Assembly: GCA_004151065.3 (NCBI GenBank)
Contig: NWUY0300001032.1
Location: forward strand, 10,025 to 23,671
Direction of reading: 5' to 3'
Length of the DNA: 13,647 nucleotides
DNA from: Larix sibirica
Taxonomy: Eukaryota; Streptophyta; Pinopsida; Pinales; Pinaceae
Every line of letters starts with the position of its first letter. Within the stretch, counting starts at the first letter, position 1. The notes below the pieces were generated by a model. The model was not told the origin of the DNA and searched no databases. It saw only the letters and a program-made list of their open reading frames with translations. Of this stretch, positions 1 to 11,480 are shown piece after piece. The translations under genes and the position numbers were made by a program.

Positions 1-47
1 TAATGGTAATGTTAAAAATTTAAGTAAAATGATAGAAAATGAAAAAG

Positions 48-125
48 GATAGAAAATGAAAGATAAGGAGAATGTCACTTTTACTTGATAGAAAATGAAA
101 GTTAAAGAGAATGTCGCTTTTACTT
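48..125. repeat. Two-copy tandem repeat, 39 bp unit
   Basis: Copies at 48-86 and 87-125 begin gatagaaaatgaaag and end cttttactt, with a few substitutions. A third, partial copy (gatagaaaatgaaa) lies just upstream at 31-44. Confidence 0.85.
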
Positions 126-298
126 TAAGAATTCAATATTCTTTTTAACTTCAATGTCCTAAATCATGTTATACTGCCTTTAGCAAGGTAGACTTGTTGG
201 AGGGGTCATGGGCCCTTTAGGGTTTCAACGTAGACCATGAAAATAATTAAAAAATGGATATCAGGAATAAAAATTCACTAGAAACGTGGCCCTATCTC

Positions 299-480
299 TG
301 ATATGTTTCACGATTTTCCTGAAATATATCACCGCTAGGCTGAAACATATCACTTTTACGGTTTAACCCCTAAACGTATCACATTTTCCCTGAAATGTAT
401 CTAAAACCCTTGAAATGTATCCATACTAGTCTGATACGTATCCGTGACGTTTCAGGGCCGTATCCCCTCTGTTTCAGGAT
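299..480. repeat. Degenerate short-motif array, TGAAAC(A/G)TATC type, both orientations
   Basis: Forward variants of the form cctgaaayrtatcac lie at 319-332, 340-353, 369-382, 389-402, 409-422 and, more weakly, 430-444. Inverted variants lie at 300-310 (GATATGTTTCA, the exact reverse complement of 341-351), near 448-455 and near 471-478. Spacing is about 20-30 bp. I do not recognise the family. It could be the internal part of an old transposable element or a decayed minisatellite. Confidence 0.6.
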
Positions 481-1077
481 CCAAAACGGGGAACGGCGTT
501 TCTCCAGGGCTACTGGGATGTTTCTGGTAACATAGCCTGCTGGGCCCTCATACATGCACTGAAACCACCTGTTTCGCTGTGAGCCTAACTTGGCATGACA
601 GCTAAGAATAAATTAAAGAAAAAGACTGCAAAAGAAAAAGAAGCCTAGGTTTTTTACTAAAATACTCCTTTCATTGAGCGTTTATCCATTTCACTGCTTT
701 TGGAAGCAAGAAGAAAGCCGATTTTGTCTGCAAAGCATAGAAGAGAACCAGCATGCTTTCTATCACTTTTTTCACTCTTTGAAGTTCTGAACATCCATTG
801 CAGTAGCTACTGTTTTCTAGCTATGGAGATTGCTGGGTTGAAGATTTGAAAGTTTACAGGGGATATCTGAGAATTCCTAGGTAGTTTTGTTTATATTTTG
901 GATTTTTTTTGAAAATTTCAAATTTATTAAATATATATTTCACTGCCCCCTGGGAATTTGTGGGGAACTTCCATCCATTCTGGAATCTGTACACCTGTTC
1001 CATGCCCTCCCTGTTACAGAATCTTGTGCAACATAGGTCCAAAGTCCAGTTCCAGTTCTCAAGCCAATGTTGGGCTT

Positions 1078-1428
1078 TCTTGGAGCTCCAGTCAAATCTG
1101 CTGTAGATTACAGCAGAAAGCAATTCAGGAAGCATTTCCCTGTATTTATGAAACACATTTTTAGGTTTTCAATTGAACTTGGTCACATTATTGATGCAAA
1201 GAGATCCCAACCATTGCAGGGTTAAATGAATTAAACTCTTAATCTTGTGAAGGCATTCTTGGAGCTCCAGTTAAATCTGCTGTAGATTACAGCACAAAGC
1301 AATTCAGGAAATATTTCCTTGTATTTATGAAACACATTTGTAGGTTTTCAATCAAATTTGTTCACATTATTGATGCAAAGAGATCCCAACGATTGCAGGG
1401 TTAAATGAATTAAACTCTTAACTTGTAA
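1078..1428. repeat. Two-copy tandem duplication, 179 bp unit
   Basis: Copy 1 is 1078-1256 and copy 2 is 1257 to about 1428. Both start tcttggagctccag and run through ctgtagattacagca, caattcaggaa and gatcccaac to gggttaaatgaattaaac. They differ by scattered substitutions and a one-base indel near the end, so the duplication is not recent. It lies 250 bp upstream of the first MAPK exon seen. Confidence 0.85.
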
Positions 1429-1542
1429 AACTTTCAAAGTATATTTGCTTGGAGCATGGGATTTGTTTTTATCAGTATTTTTAATATTTGATTAGTCTGG
1501 ATAATTACAATATATTCAGTGTCTTAATATTGAAGTGGGTAA

Positions 1543-2728
<1,186 letters not shown>

Positions 2729-3306
2729 CTGGAGCAGATGGGCTTGATATTTATCTTTTGTAATCCTTCTTTACTGCTTATGTTATTATGTTTCTTCAAG
2801 GCAATCCTTATCTTGGTTTGTTATTGCCTTCTGAAGGTTTGCAGAGCATCAGATGTGGAAACTTGTTTTATTGGAGTTAGGTTTGCTTTTATTCTTTGAA
2901 GGTCTGGTAAAGGTAAAGGAATCGATGGATATGTTTACTGATCCATTGTGGAAATTGTGTATTCCTAATCTGAGACAGCTATTGGCCTCTACTTTATTAT
3001 CATTGGACATTAAAATGTAGCTGGGAAACTAAATAATCTGAAGTAAACGCCAAAGAAATTTGTAAGTTTTGTCTTGCAACAGATTTCATACATTGGATTA
3101 ACAATTGTCTAGCAAATTGGATGGAAATGGTGCCAATTTTGGCACTAACAGCATCGCTTGTATTTTGTACACATCACTCTTGAAGAATATATAATCTGGG
3201 AGTCATCTCTGTAACTGGAAATTTGGAATATGGGAGGTGGCCGTATGGCTGAAAATTTTAACAATATTTAGTTGGGGAGTTGTCCGCAGGGATTTAGAGG
3301 CCACTC
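2729..3306 (+). other. Probable 3' UTR of the MAPK gene, end not defined
   Basis: The sequence directly after the stop is T-rich with TTTTGTAA- and TGTTATT-type elements, as is usual for plant 3' UTRs, and has no open reading frame of note. I do not see a single strong AATAAA signal; plant poly(A) signals are loose, so the cleavage site cannot be placed. Sequence past about 3200 may already be intergenic. Confidence 0.4.
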
Positions 3307-3362
3307 TATTTTGCTTGTCTTTATTTCAATTTCTTATTTTGCTTGTCTTTATTTCAATTTCT
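3307..3362. repeat. Two-copy perfect tandem repeat, 28 bp unit
   Basis: Copies at 3307-3334 and 3335-3362 are identical by eye (tattttgcttgtctttattt and the next 8 bases). They are followed by tata, the start of a third copy that does not continue. Confidence 0.9.
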
Positions 3363-4460
3363 TATACCTTGCTCTTGATGTCCTGTAATTAATTCTGTAA
3401 CAGATATCTGCTTTATGGTGTAGAATTCTCAGTCGATTGGTAGAAATGAACAGTTAAGATTGCTTGTGAAGGATATGCTGACACATTTTTGAAGGTTTTG
3501 CTTGTTTGAGGCAGTTCTAGTACTAGTGTAGTGGGCAGACTAGGAAATTTTGGATTGTTGGTGGTTTATGTCAACGAATTTCACAAAACTGAAGGAAAAT
3601 AGGAAAAGGCCGAGGTTGTCATCAATGCAGAGTTACATCAAAGCCAGATTCTTAATATGCCAATTCTGATGTACATATTTATAAAACCGAGAAATTATGG
3701 CAAGCCACATAAAGAACAAAGTTGTGCAATTAAAATGCCATTGGGGTTGCTCACAAAATGAATTAAGCATTTCTCGCAAAATGAAGTAAGCTTTTTTGAG
3801 AATTCTTCGCTGTATTACCCTTCAAACTTACTTCTTGAGATGAAGTCCCAAAGCTCAAGTGAGATCTTGGAGGAACTAAGAGGGATTGCTAATGTCACCT
3901 CACAAGCCCTCTTAACATTTTAGGCTGTCTCTCCTCCGGTTCAAGGGGGGCTTCCCTACAATAGTATCACTAGATCTTTATGAAAAATGAAATAAGATCC
4001 AAGGTGAAAATGAAGAGATGTCTATAGTAAAACTAGTTGATAAAGGATGGAAAATAATAGGATGAATGGACTTGTCAATGGGGTCAAGGCAAGGTTCAAT
4101 GGGAGACTATCTTAACGAGGAAAAATGATTGTTGAAGGCCGAAAGTACAAGTTACAACAGTTCATTTCCTTGTTCCAGAAAAACAACCAAGGATATTACC
4201 AGAGCAGATAAAATCTAATACCCATTGAGATTATGGTTATCAGGAATATAATATATGTGCATCCATTCAAAAGTAGTGAAAACATGCATTCATAAATAAT
4301 ATTCCATTGATAACATAATGGAAAAATGAAGGACTTTACCTATTTCATTACCTAATAAGCACATAACAAGATAATTTATGCAGGAAAGGATAACATTAGG
4401 TTTAGAAGATCTCATCCACGGAGAACTACACCTGATTCCTCAAAACATCCAACACGTTTA
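3363..4460. other. Non-coding stretch, no gene recognised
   Basis: There is no open frame with recognisable motifs on either strand. A weak 23-bp tandem pair (tcacaaaatgaattaagc at 3751 and tcgcaaaatgaagtaagc at 3774) is present. Positions 3840-3960 are richer in G+C, with a G-run at 3944-3950, and may be the edge of an old element. I see no LTR, primer-binding site or terminal inverted repeat. Confidence 0.5.
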
Positions 4461-4548
4461 AAACTAAACTCCAAGGTGTATAGTCCGAAATCCAACACAA
4501 TATCAAACTAAACTCCAAGGTGTATAGTCCGAAATCCAACATAATATC
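4461..4548. repeat. Two-copy tandem repeat, 44 bp unit
   Basis: Copies at 4461-4504 and 4505-4548 start aaactaaactccaaggtgta and end aatatc, with a single C/T difference near the end. Confidence 0.9.
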
Positions 4549-4650
4549 ATATGGAGAGAGCAAACCCTTGTATGGGTTTAAGTACCATCTTCTCAAGAAT
4601 AAATAAGTATTTGTTTCTCTATATCCATGAATTTCGCCGAGGAAAACAAT

Positions 4651-4722
4651 ACTATAATATCAGACAAATAATACAATAATACATATACTATAATATCAGA
4701 CAAATAATACAATAATACATAT
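4651..4722. repeat. Two-copy perfect tandem repeat, 36 bp unit
   Basis: Copies at 4651-4686 and 4687-4722 (starting actataatatcagacaaata) are identical by eye. Confidence 0.9.
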
Positions 4723-4758
4723 GTGGACTTTCCTGGATAAAAAACATCCATACAAAAA

Positions 4759-4842
4759 TACTAAAGAAAGGAGGCCAAATAAATGTGATGCTACATGTTA
4801 TACTAAAGAAAGGAGGCCAAATAAATGTGATGCCACATGTTA
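4759..4842. repeat. Two-copy tandem repeat, 42 bp unit
   Basis: Copies at 4759-4800 and 4801-4842 start tactaaagaaaggaggccaa and differ by one base (gctacatg versus gccacatg). A small open frame at 4721-4951 contains the repeat twice as peptide. The length is divisible by three, so the duplication keeps the frame, but nothing else supports a gene. Confidence 0.9.
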
Positions 4843-4960
4843 TCTTCCTCAAGTTCCAAGCCCATGCAAAATATCACTTGTCTTCCCATACACAAAGTTC
4901 TCGGTAAATCTCCCCCAAAACCACCTCCAAATAAAATATTATAATTGCTGAAATAATGAG

Positions 4961-5120
4961 TTTTCTCTAAAGAAAACATCCTCCAAGTGTGTAGAAGACC
5001 CAACTTTATCAGGAAATAATAATAAAATAAGCTTCATGATTTTTCTCTAAAGAAAACATCCTCTAAGTGTGTAGAAGAACCAACTTTATCAAGAAATAAT
5101 AATAAAGTAAGCTTCATGTG
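4961..5120. repeat. Two-copy tandem duplication, 80 bp unit
   Basis: Copies at 4961-5040 and 5041-5120 start ttttctctaaagaaaacatc and end agcttcatg, with about four internal substitutions. This pair is visibly older than its perfect neighbours. Confidence 0.9.
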
Positions 5121-5186
5121 AGGTGTGCCCTAAGAAGGTGCCATTCAATTCATAATTTTTATTTTTATTTTTGAGATGTGCTCTCT

Positions 5187-5234
5187 TCATGAATGTGCAT
5201 TGTTGCAATTTCATCAATGTGCATTGTTGCAACT
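5187..5234. repeat. Two-copy tandem repeat, 24 bp unit
   Basis: Copies at 5187-5210 and 5211-5234 share aatgtgcattgttgcaa, with one or two differences at each end. Confidence 0.8.
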
Positions 5235-5726
5235 TGGAATAGTCAACAAGCAATAGCCTTTTTCACAAGTGCACTCTAGATAAGTGTGTGAAGGTGGCTA
5301 GTTTAATATTTTTTTTTCAAACTATGAGCTCGAAAACCATCACAACTACTTGCAAAACTATATGGCGATTTCCTGAAGCCACGTGCACAAGAGGAAAGTG
5401 AAGTGTGCCAATAAATCATAAAATGGATCAATACCATGGGTTGGAAAGCAAAACAAGTGTTGGAAGGGAAACCATACGTGTAGATGACATCCATTGATTT
5501 TGAAAACCATTAAATTCCTCAAGGATAACGTACTCAAGAATGCATCAACAAATGTACCTAGCTACTGGCAAAAACCACAAGTTTAGCCTCCAAAGAGTGG
5601 TCCCATCAAGTTTGCAATGAAGACTTTTCATGGCTAACGTGGACATCTCGAAGGATCTCCCAAAAAAGTAGCACATGTGGGCTTGAGTGTCAAATGCCAC
5701 ATCACATAAAATAAAATAATGTGATG

Positions 5727-5826
5727 AATGCCTTCACATTTGTGCCCAACAAGTTAGGTGCTCTACTAGGTATAATAATGCCTTCACATTTGTGCCCAAC
5801 AAGTTAGGTGCTCTACTAGGTATAAT
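5727..5826. repeat. Two-copy perfect tandem repeat, 50 bp unit
   Basis: Copies at 5727-5776 and 5777-5826 start aatgccttcacatttgtgcc and end ggtataat, and are identical by eye. This is either recent or an assembly duplication. Confidence 0.92.
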
Positions 5827-7910
5827 ATTCACATCATAAGCAAATCAAACAAGTGTGAATAGTAACATTATGGGTTAGGGTGTTTAAGCAATCCACCAGT
5901 CAAATATTGGTCAAAATCACATGAACCCTAAACATAGGATCATAGCACGTCTTGATAAAGTAGCATATGTATGAAATACACCACCATCTTCTAAGGAATT
6001 CCAACTAGGAGGCTTCCAACCATGAAAACACATCAATAACCATGGTGTAGCAATGTGAACAAGGCAAATGCGCTAAGTGGACCACCTCCAAGTAACATCA
6101 ATACACAATATATCACGTGTTAGAGAGTTTGTATCCTAAGCCATACACTAGGCAAGAACCATAGATGTTCATGCACTAGAGCCAGAACACCATCACAAGT
6201 GTACAAGAAGTAATATAATCTAAACGTGATGGGAAATATATCAAGTACAATACTATAAGTCATATGTAGTAGTAAACATCGTCATCAACCACTCATTAGC
6301 ATGTTGATCCATCACCCATTCATGTAAATACTAAGAGAGAACCAACCATGATTGCATATCACCAAGGAGAGATGAATCTCCTCCATTACAAAGTATTCAA
6401 GCAAATCAAATGTGAGTACCATCTTCATAAAGCTACCAACCTGCAAGTCTCTGAATCATGTGATACAAATCACACATGTAATGTGAGGGGTAACACTCTG
6501 TATAAACTGTATACTTTTAAGAATATGGATTATATTTTAATGTAATGTAGATCCTAAATTTGTTTGCCAATCTAAGATTTTAATGCTGATGTTGGGTATT
6601 GAATACAAAAAGAACATTTCAAGTGAGAATCCTCAATTTTTAGCAAGTGATTATAGAGCATTTGAGGGTGGGCACTCCCTCTCCCTCTTGTCTGTACAAA
6701 GCATATTCATTGGAACAACCCGAGATATGAGTATGTGTGAAAACATTGTGATTGGATAGTGTAGATTCTTTTGAAGTCAATTGGGTATAACACTTGACTT
6801 TCTTGATGTGGCAACAATTAGGATTTGCATCAACATATTTTGTATATTTGAAATGAGAAATGGTGGATTCCTATTTGAAAGCATATAAAATATGCCAAGA
6901 TGGTATTTTGTAGTGTTAAGTACACAATAAATGTCTTGGGTAAGTAGTTAATGGGACTACCTAAGAGTTTGTTCACAAGTCCATCATAATCAAAATATTT
7001 TGTAAAGTGGCGAAGAAATTTGTTTGGTCATACCAACATGTTGAAGATAACAATCATGACATAGAACTTGCTAACAATTATAGGTCCCGTTGCATACCGA
7101 GATCCAGTAACACATTCATAAATTATTTGAAAAACATATTTTGCTTGTGGCTAAATAGTTTCAATCATATTAATAATATCTAACGTTTACATGTGCATTT
7201 TTGCACACAGTTATATACCTATGTTCACTTAGAGAGGTGTCAAAATAATGAAAGTAAATTTCTTCTTTTGTTGCGTTATTTTCCTAATAAAGAAGAATGT
7301 TCATAGCTTCACAATTAAACCTTGTACATGTTAATTGGAAACACAAGCATGCTTGTTAAAAACTAGAAGGCTCTTTAACAAAAATATCTCTCCACAAATT
7401 ACAACTAATGATGAGTTTTGAATTTGATTTTGAGTTGGTAAAACTATGGCCTCAAATGTAACTTATTTGAGGTAATCATATTTTCATACATAGGATGTGT
7501 GTATTTGCTACTTACGGATTGTTGATAATCATTGCTTAATCATTTGCAATTTTGTTCAAAGTAGTCCCATTGATTAAGAGCACTTTAGACCACCTTCCTC
7601 TCAATGTCTAGCAAAGTTGCTTGAGGGAAGGTGAACAACAAAAACCCATAGCATGCCTTTGTAAATCTGAATAGAGAGCGTGTCCTACCTGCATGGGTTC
7701 ATAACTCTTAAGCCATTTATTTTTTGTGCATGTTTTTTTTGGGTTATGTTTTTAATAAATATATTTTCTCTAAAAAATAAGGTGGTATTTCATCACATGG
7801 ATGGCCTTGGAATTTGTGAGTGGATAATTGACAACATAGGAAAATAGACAAACTATGCCAAATTACAAGTGAAACATTTCAAGACTAATAGTTGTTATGT
7901 TGACTACTAT
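5827..7910. other. Non-coding stretch, no gene recognised
   Basis: I see no coding motif, RNA gene or terminal repeat. To about 6450 the + strand is visibly richer in A and C than in T and G. From about 6540 onward it is richer in T and G. The small open frame at 6348-6545 has no recognisable domain. Confidence 0.5.
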
Positions 7911-7913
7911 CTG

Positions 7914-8110
7914 AAAGTTTTAAAACCCCAACTTGGTTTCAAGTTTTAAAACTTCTTTAGAACCCCAACTTGGTTTCAAGTTTTAAAACTTCTTTACAAC
8001 CCCAACTTGGTTTCAAGTTTTAAAACTTCTCTGCATGTAGTTTATGCACAAACCCCAACTTGGTTTCAAGTTTTAAAACTTCTCTGCATGTAGTTTATGC
8101 ACAAACCCCA
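7914..8110. repeat. Mosaic tandem array: two 37-bp units then two 53-bp units, each with hairpin and 14-bp palindrome
   Basis: Units begin aaccccaacttggtttcaag at 7924, 7961, 7998 and 8051. A truncated fifth unit starts at 8104. Spacings are 37, 37, 53 and 53. The 53-bp form is the 37-bp core plus a tail ctgcatgtagtttatgcaca. Every full unit holds a possible hairpin, AACTTG-GTTT-CAAGTT, overlapping the perfect palindrome AAGTTTTAAAACTT (7941, 7978, 8015, 8068). A partial palindrome sits before the first unit at 7914. Confidence 0.92.
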
Positions 8111-8481
8111 ACATGCATATACTTCACATATATAAAGAATTATTTTGCTTGAAACACATGCAATTCTTTCAACCTAAACAACTCAGAAAATTAATTTGCA
8201 GTCTAACTTTTCTCGCTCAGAAAATTATAACACTCACACATGAAATTTTTGAGTCGGCATTTTTGACCAAAATGGTCCATGATAAAACCCCTAAGGGAAA
8301 CCCTGTTAAGAGAGAGATTTTATTATTTTCAAAGACAATTTCCAAATTTTACAACAACAGTGCTTATCTCCATGTTGCCTCGAATTTCTTGCCAACATCT
8401 CACTGATAGAACTATATGACTCGAAAATAGTTCCAAAAATCAGACTATACGGACTCGCACGTGTGGACTGTACGATCGATT
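8111..8481. other. Non-coding stretch after the array
   Basis: An open frame at 8113-8406 (97 codons) has no motif I recognise and a composition typical of A+T-rich non-coding DNA. From 8430 the sequence gains CpG-containing words (tatacggactcgcacgtgtg), which lead into the degenerate array that follows. Confidence 0.45.
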
Positions 8482-8756
8482 TTCTTGATTTCTGTGTTGC
8501 TGTTATTCCTCGTTCTCTGTGCCTGTATGACCAACATTAAATTCTGTACCTGATACCTTGGAAAACATGCCTGTATAGACTACATTTAATGCTATACGGA
8601 CCTTGAAAAGCGTGCTACCATTTTCTTGAAATTCGCACTGTTGTACAGATTTTCGTTGTACGGCCTTGTCTCGAAATCCGTGCCTAGTCTGTTGGAATTT
8701 GTGCCCTTCTCCTTGGAAAATGTGCCCTACCAAACCTTCTCGATTTCTGTGCAAGG
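8482..8756. repeat. Degenerate short-motif array, (C)TTGGAAAnnnGTGCC type
   Basis: Related 17-20 bp words recur in one orientation at 8482-8500, 8508-8527, 8556-8575, 8601-8619, 8624-8640, 8669-8687, 8691-8708, 8711-8729 and 8738-8756. Examples are ccttggaaaatgtgccct and tctcgaaatccgtgccta. Spacing is irregular, in steps of about 20-27 and 45-48 bp. Words such as tatacgga and gtacgg are interspersed. The open frame 8626-8856 runs through it and owes its internal repetition to the array. The family is not recognised. Confidence 0.6.
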
Positions 8757-8856
8757 GTTTGTCTTCTCTCTAAAAAATTTGACCTCTCCTCTCTTGCTCT
8801 TCTTCTCTCCAAAACTCATGGAAGTAAAAGTGAATAATGATACCTTTAATCCCTAA

Positions 8857-11480
8857 CTCCTCCCTTTTTGTTCATGACAAATTCCTCCTCTTCATCCAAT
8901 GTCCAATATTAGATTAGATCATTAAAATAATAATTAAATGATATTTAGTGCACATGTATCATTTCATTACGTGAGAACCTTTTAATTTATCACTCACTTG
9001 AAATAATTACTTAAATGAACTTAGGCTGAAACCATGACTTAATTTTTTTAATAAAGTGACTATTAAAAATAAAGTACTTCACACTTTTAGGGACCACTTT
9101 TAATGTGTTCTTGTCCACCCCGAGGCATCACAAGGTGAACAACACTTCCTTGATAAATTTTCAACCCTATCTACATCAAATTAGTTGCCATATTGTTTTC
9201 AATAAATTTTTGCAAAATACTTTTTTATAGTTACACCTCATTATAATTGTTTCCCTATCCATTATAGTAGTGAGTAGCATGAGTAAAAAAATGATCCCAC
9301 ATCCCTTTATAATCCATTGTGTTAAAATCTACATACACAACTTTGATTATTCCATATTGATGGTATTTATTTTATTTTATTTTAGTTATCATGGTTTGCA
9401 AAATCAACACCTTTATCCCATTACCCATATAGGGCTTGCAATGAGGAGAACCAATTTCAAATCACGTGAACAATCTCCATCTTTTGCCCACCAATTTAAA
9501 CATTGAAATGCCAATATTGGGCATCTATCGATCACTTTGTTCATTGAACATCCTATTCTATTATGTTTGTCATTGTTCAGTAAATAATCGAAAAAACATG
9601 AAGATCTAAACAATGATATTGAATAATTTTCTCACTATGTTTGTTTATTAAAAATTTATACATTAATGTGACATTGCAATTTTGTTTCCTAGACACAATG
9701 TGCTTTTTAAACAATACCAAGTATGTGTTTGTCAAAACTAATACTTTAGTGATTCGAGTGAGTATTTTCTTGCATTATGGTAAAATGAGGACATCTATAT
9801 GGAATGCCAACATATATATACATCCCTGATATAACACGAGTGAACATTTCTTTATTGATATCAAACGTTTTTATTAGATGATTTAATGTTTCTCCTCGAG
9901 CATCATCATATATATAAATAAGGCATTTTCTTAGGATTTAGTTTGGTATTTATTTGCTTTGATCTAGAATATAATAACATTATTCATAGTTCCTTCATGA
10001 TCCATTATGTAGAGTTGCACAAAAACTTGTTTGGTTGCTATAATAATATGCTTGTACATAGTTGAATGAAGGCTAGATATATCCATATCAGGTATCATAT
10101 GGCCTAAACATGACAATATAAACTGACCTAGTTTATATGGATAACTCAAAATATTATATATTTTTTATATCACATAAAAATATTAAAGTGATTTTAAATA
10201 AAGTATGCTATATGATATAATGCAATATTTATTTTGGTTTATATAAATAAAATGAACAATAAATCTTGTAGAAATTGGTATATAGGAATGAATTAACAAT
10301 TTTGTTTTTATTTAAGCCAATCTTCTTAACCTTTATTTTATATACATTTATCTTCATTTTAAAGAGTGTGTACTATAGCTCAAGACTCCTAATAGTACCT
10401 GCAATAATGTTATGTTAATCATAAATTTTGCACTTGCTTTATTTAAACTATCAATGAACCTTTAAAATTAATCTTTTATTAACATAATTATTATAATTCA
10501 TAATGATAAATATGTTAAACAAAATTCAAACATTCTATACATAATATTATGATTTGTCATCAAACACATTTTTAAAGAAGAGTCCACTTATGAGCCTAAT
10601 ATTAAATTATTTGGTAAATTAATTTCAATGTTAGTATGTTAATTTTATATTTAAGCTATGGTCATAATGTTTTAATATAGATCACAATAAACTATATCAC
10701 AAATATATCTCTTGCCACAAATAGCTAGATGTGTGTCTGTTTCAAAGTATTCCACACAGGATTTGATCTGTTGTTCAATAGATCCAATGCTACTTTGTGC
10801 AAAGGAAGCCTCGACTTTTGAAACATGAGTTGGAAAACACAGTAATAGATCCATGGTTCTAAAGGAGGATATTTTGCTTTAATTATCAATATCAGATCTA
10901 TGGTTCATTGCAATATTAACCTCAATTCAAACCAACAAAGAGATTAATATGTGGTTCAATACAATATTAACCTTACATCACGAACTACATCGATGCATTC
11001 CCTCTCAAAACCATGTATGATGTATGCCCCTATATCCACTATTCATATTCACAGTGTTTTCCCCACATTGTTCATTGCCATTAGTGCCACAAAACCTCTT
11101 AGTATTAGACACTAGTATTTAAATTAAGAAGTGGATGTTGTAAATGAGGTGTATTCAAAAACTCGTCACACTCTTCTCGAGTAACAATTTTCTCCCCTCC
11201 CCCACCCTCTTTCCAAGTTGTGTGATGAAATATAAAAAGTGCAATACCATGCTCACCATTCCCTATTATATCATCCTAACAATAAACATTAAGGATACTA
11301 TCATCAGTCTTATCATCATCATTGTAAAAATGGGTACCATATGAATGAACATACATTGTATTTATAATTCCCAAACCAATAGATAAAAATAAATTTAATG
11401 CAATAACACATTTGAAGAAAGCTTCATGAGAATGTTAACACATTATAATTTAAGAAAATAAACATTTTAGAAGGAATGTT
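8857..11480. other. Very A+T-rich non-coding stretch
   Basis: There are no coding motifs, RNA genes or terminal repeats. Small open frames (9270-9506, 9641-9829, 11144-11344 plus; 9413-9613, 9964-10149, 10672-10854 minus) overlap or lack any family motif. Positions about 10150-10660 are extreme in A+T. A diverged 22-bp word (tggttcattgcaatattaac) at 10901 recurs at 10952. Confidence 0.5.

Noticed and set aside
854-1164. Three overlapping open frames upstream of the kinase
   Set aside because: They overlap each other on both strands, show no kinase or other motif, and partly fall in the 179-bp duplication.
3840-3960. Possible LTR or element edge with a G-run
   Set aside because: I found no matching second copy in the window, no primer-binding site and no terminal inverted repeat.
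4721-4951. Small plus-strand open frame with an internally repeated peptide
   Set aside because: The repetition comes from the 42-bp tandem duplication, whose length is a multiple of three. There is no family motif, and a minus-strand frame overlaps it equally well.
7914-8110. CRISPR-like appearance of regularly spaced repeats
   Set aside because: The units are directly abutting, with no unique spacers, in an intron-bearing nuclear genome. This is a tandem array.
8113-8406. 97-codon plus-strand open frame
   Set aside because: It has no recognisable motif, an A+T-rich low-information composition and no splice or promoter support.
8626-8856. Plus-strand open frame with repeated hydrophobic peptide
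   Set aside because: It lies inside the degenerate short-motif array, which explains both the openness and the repetition. An opposing frame (8503-8754) overlaps it.
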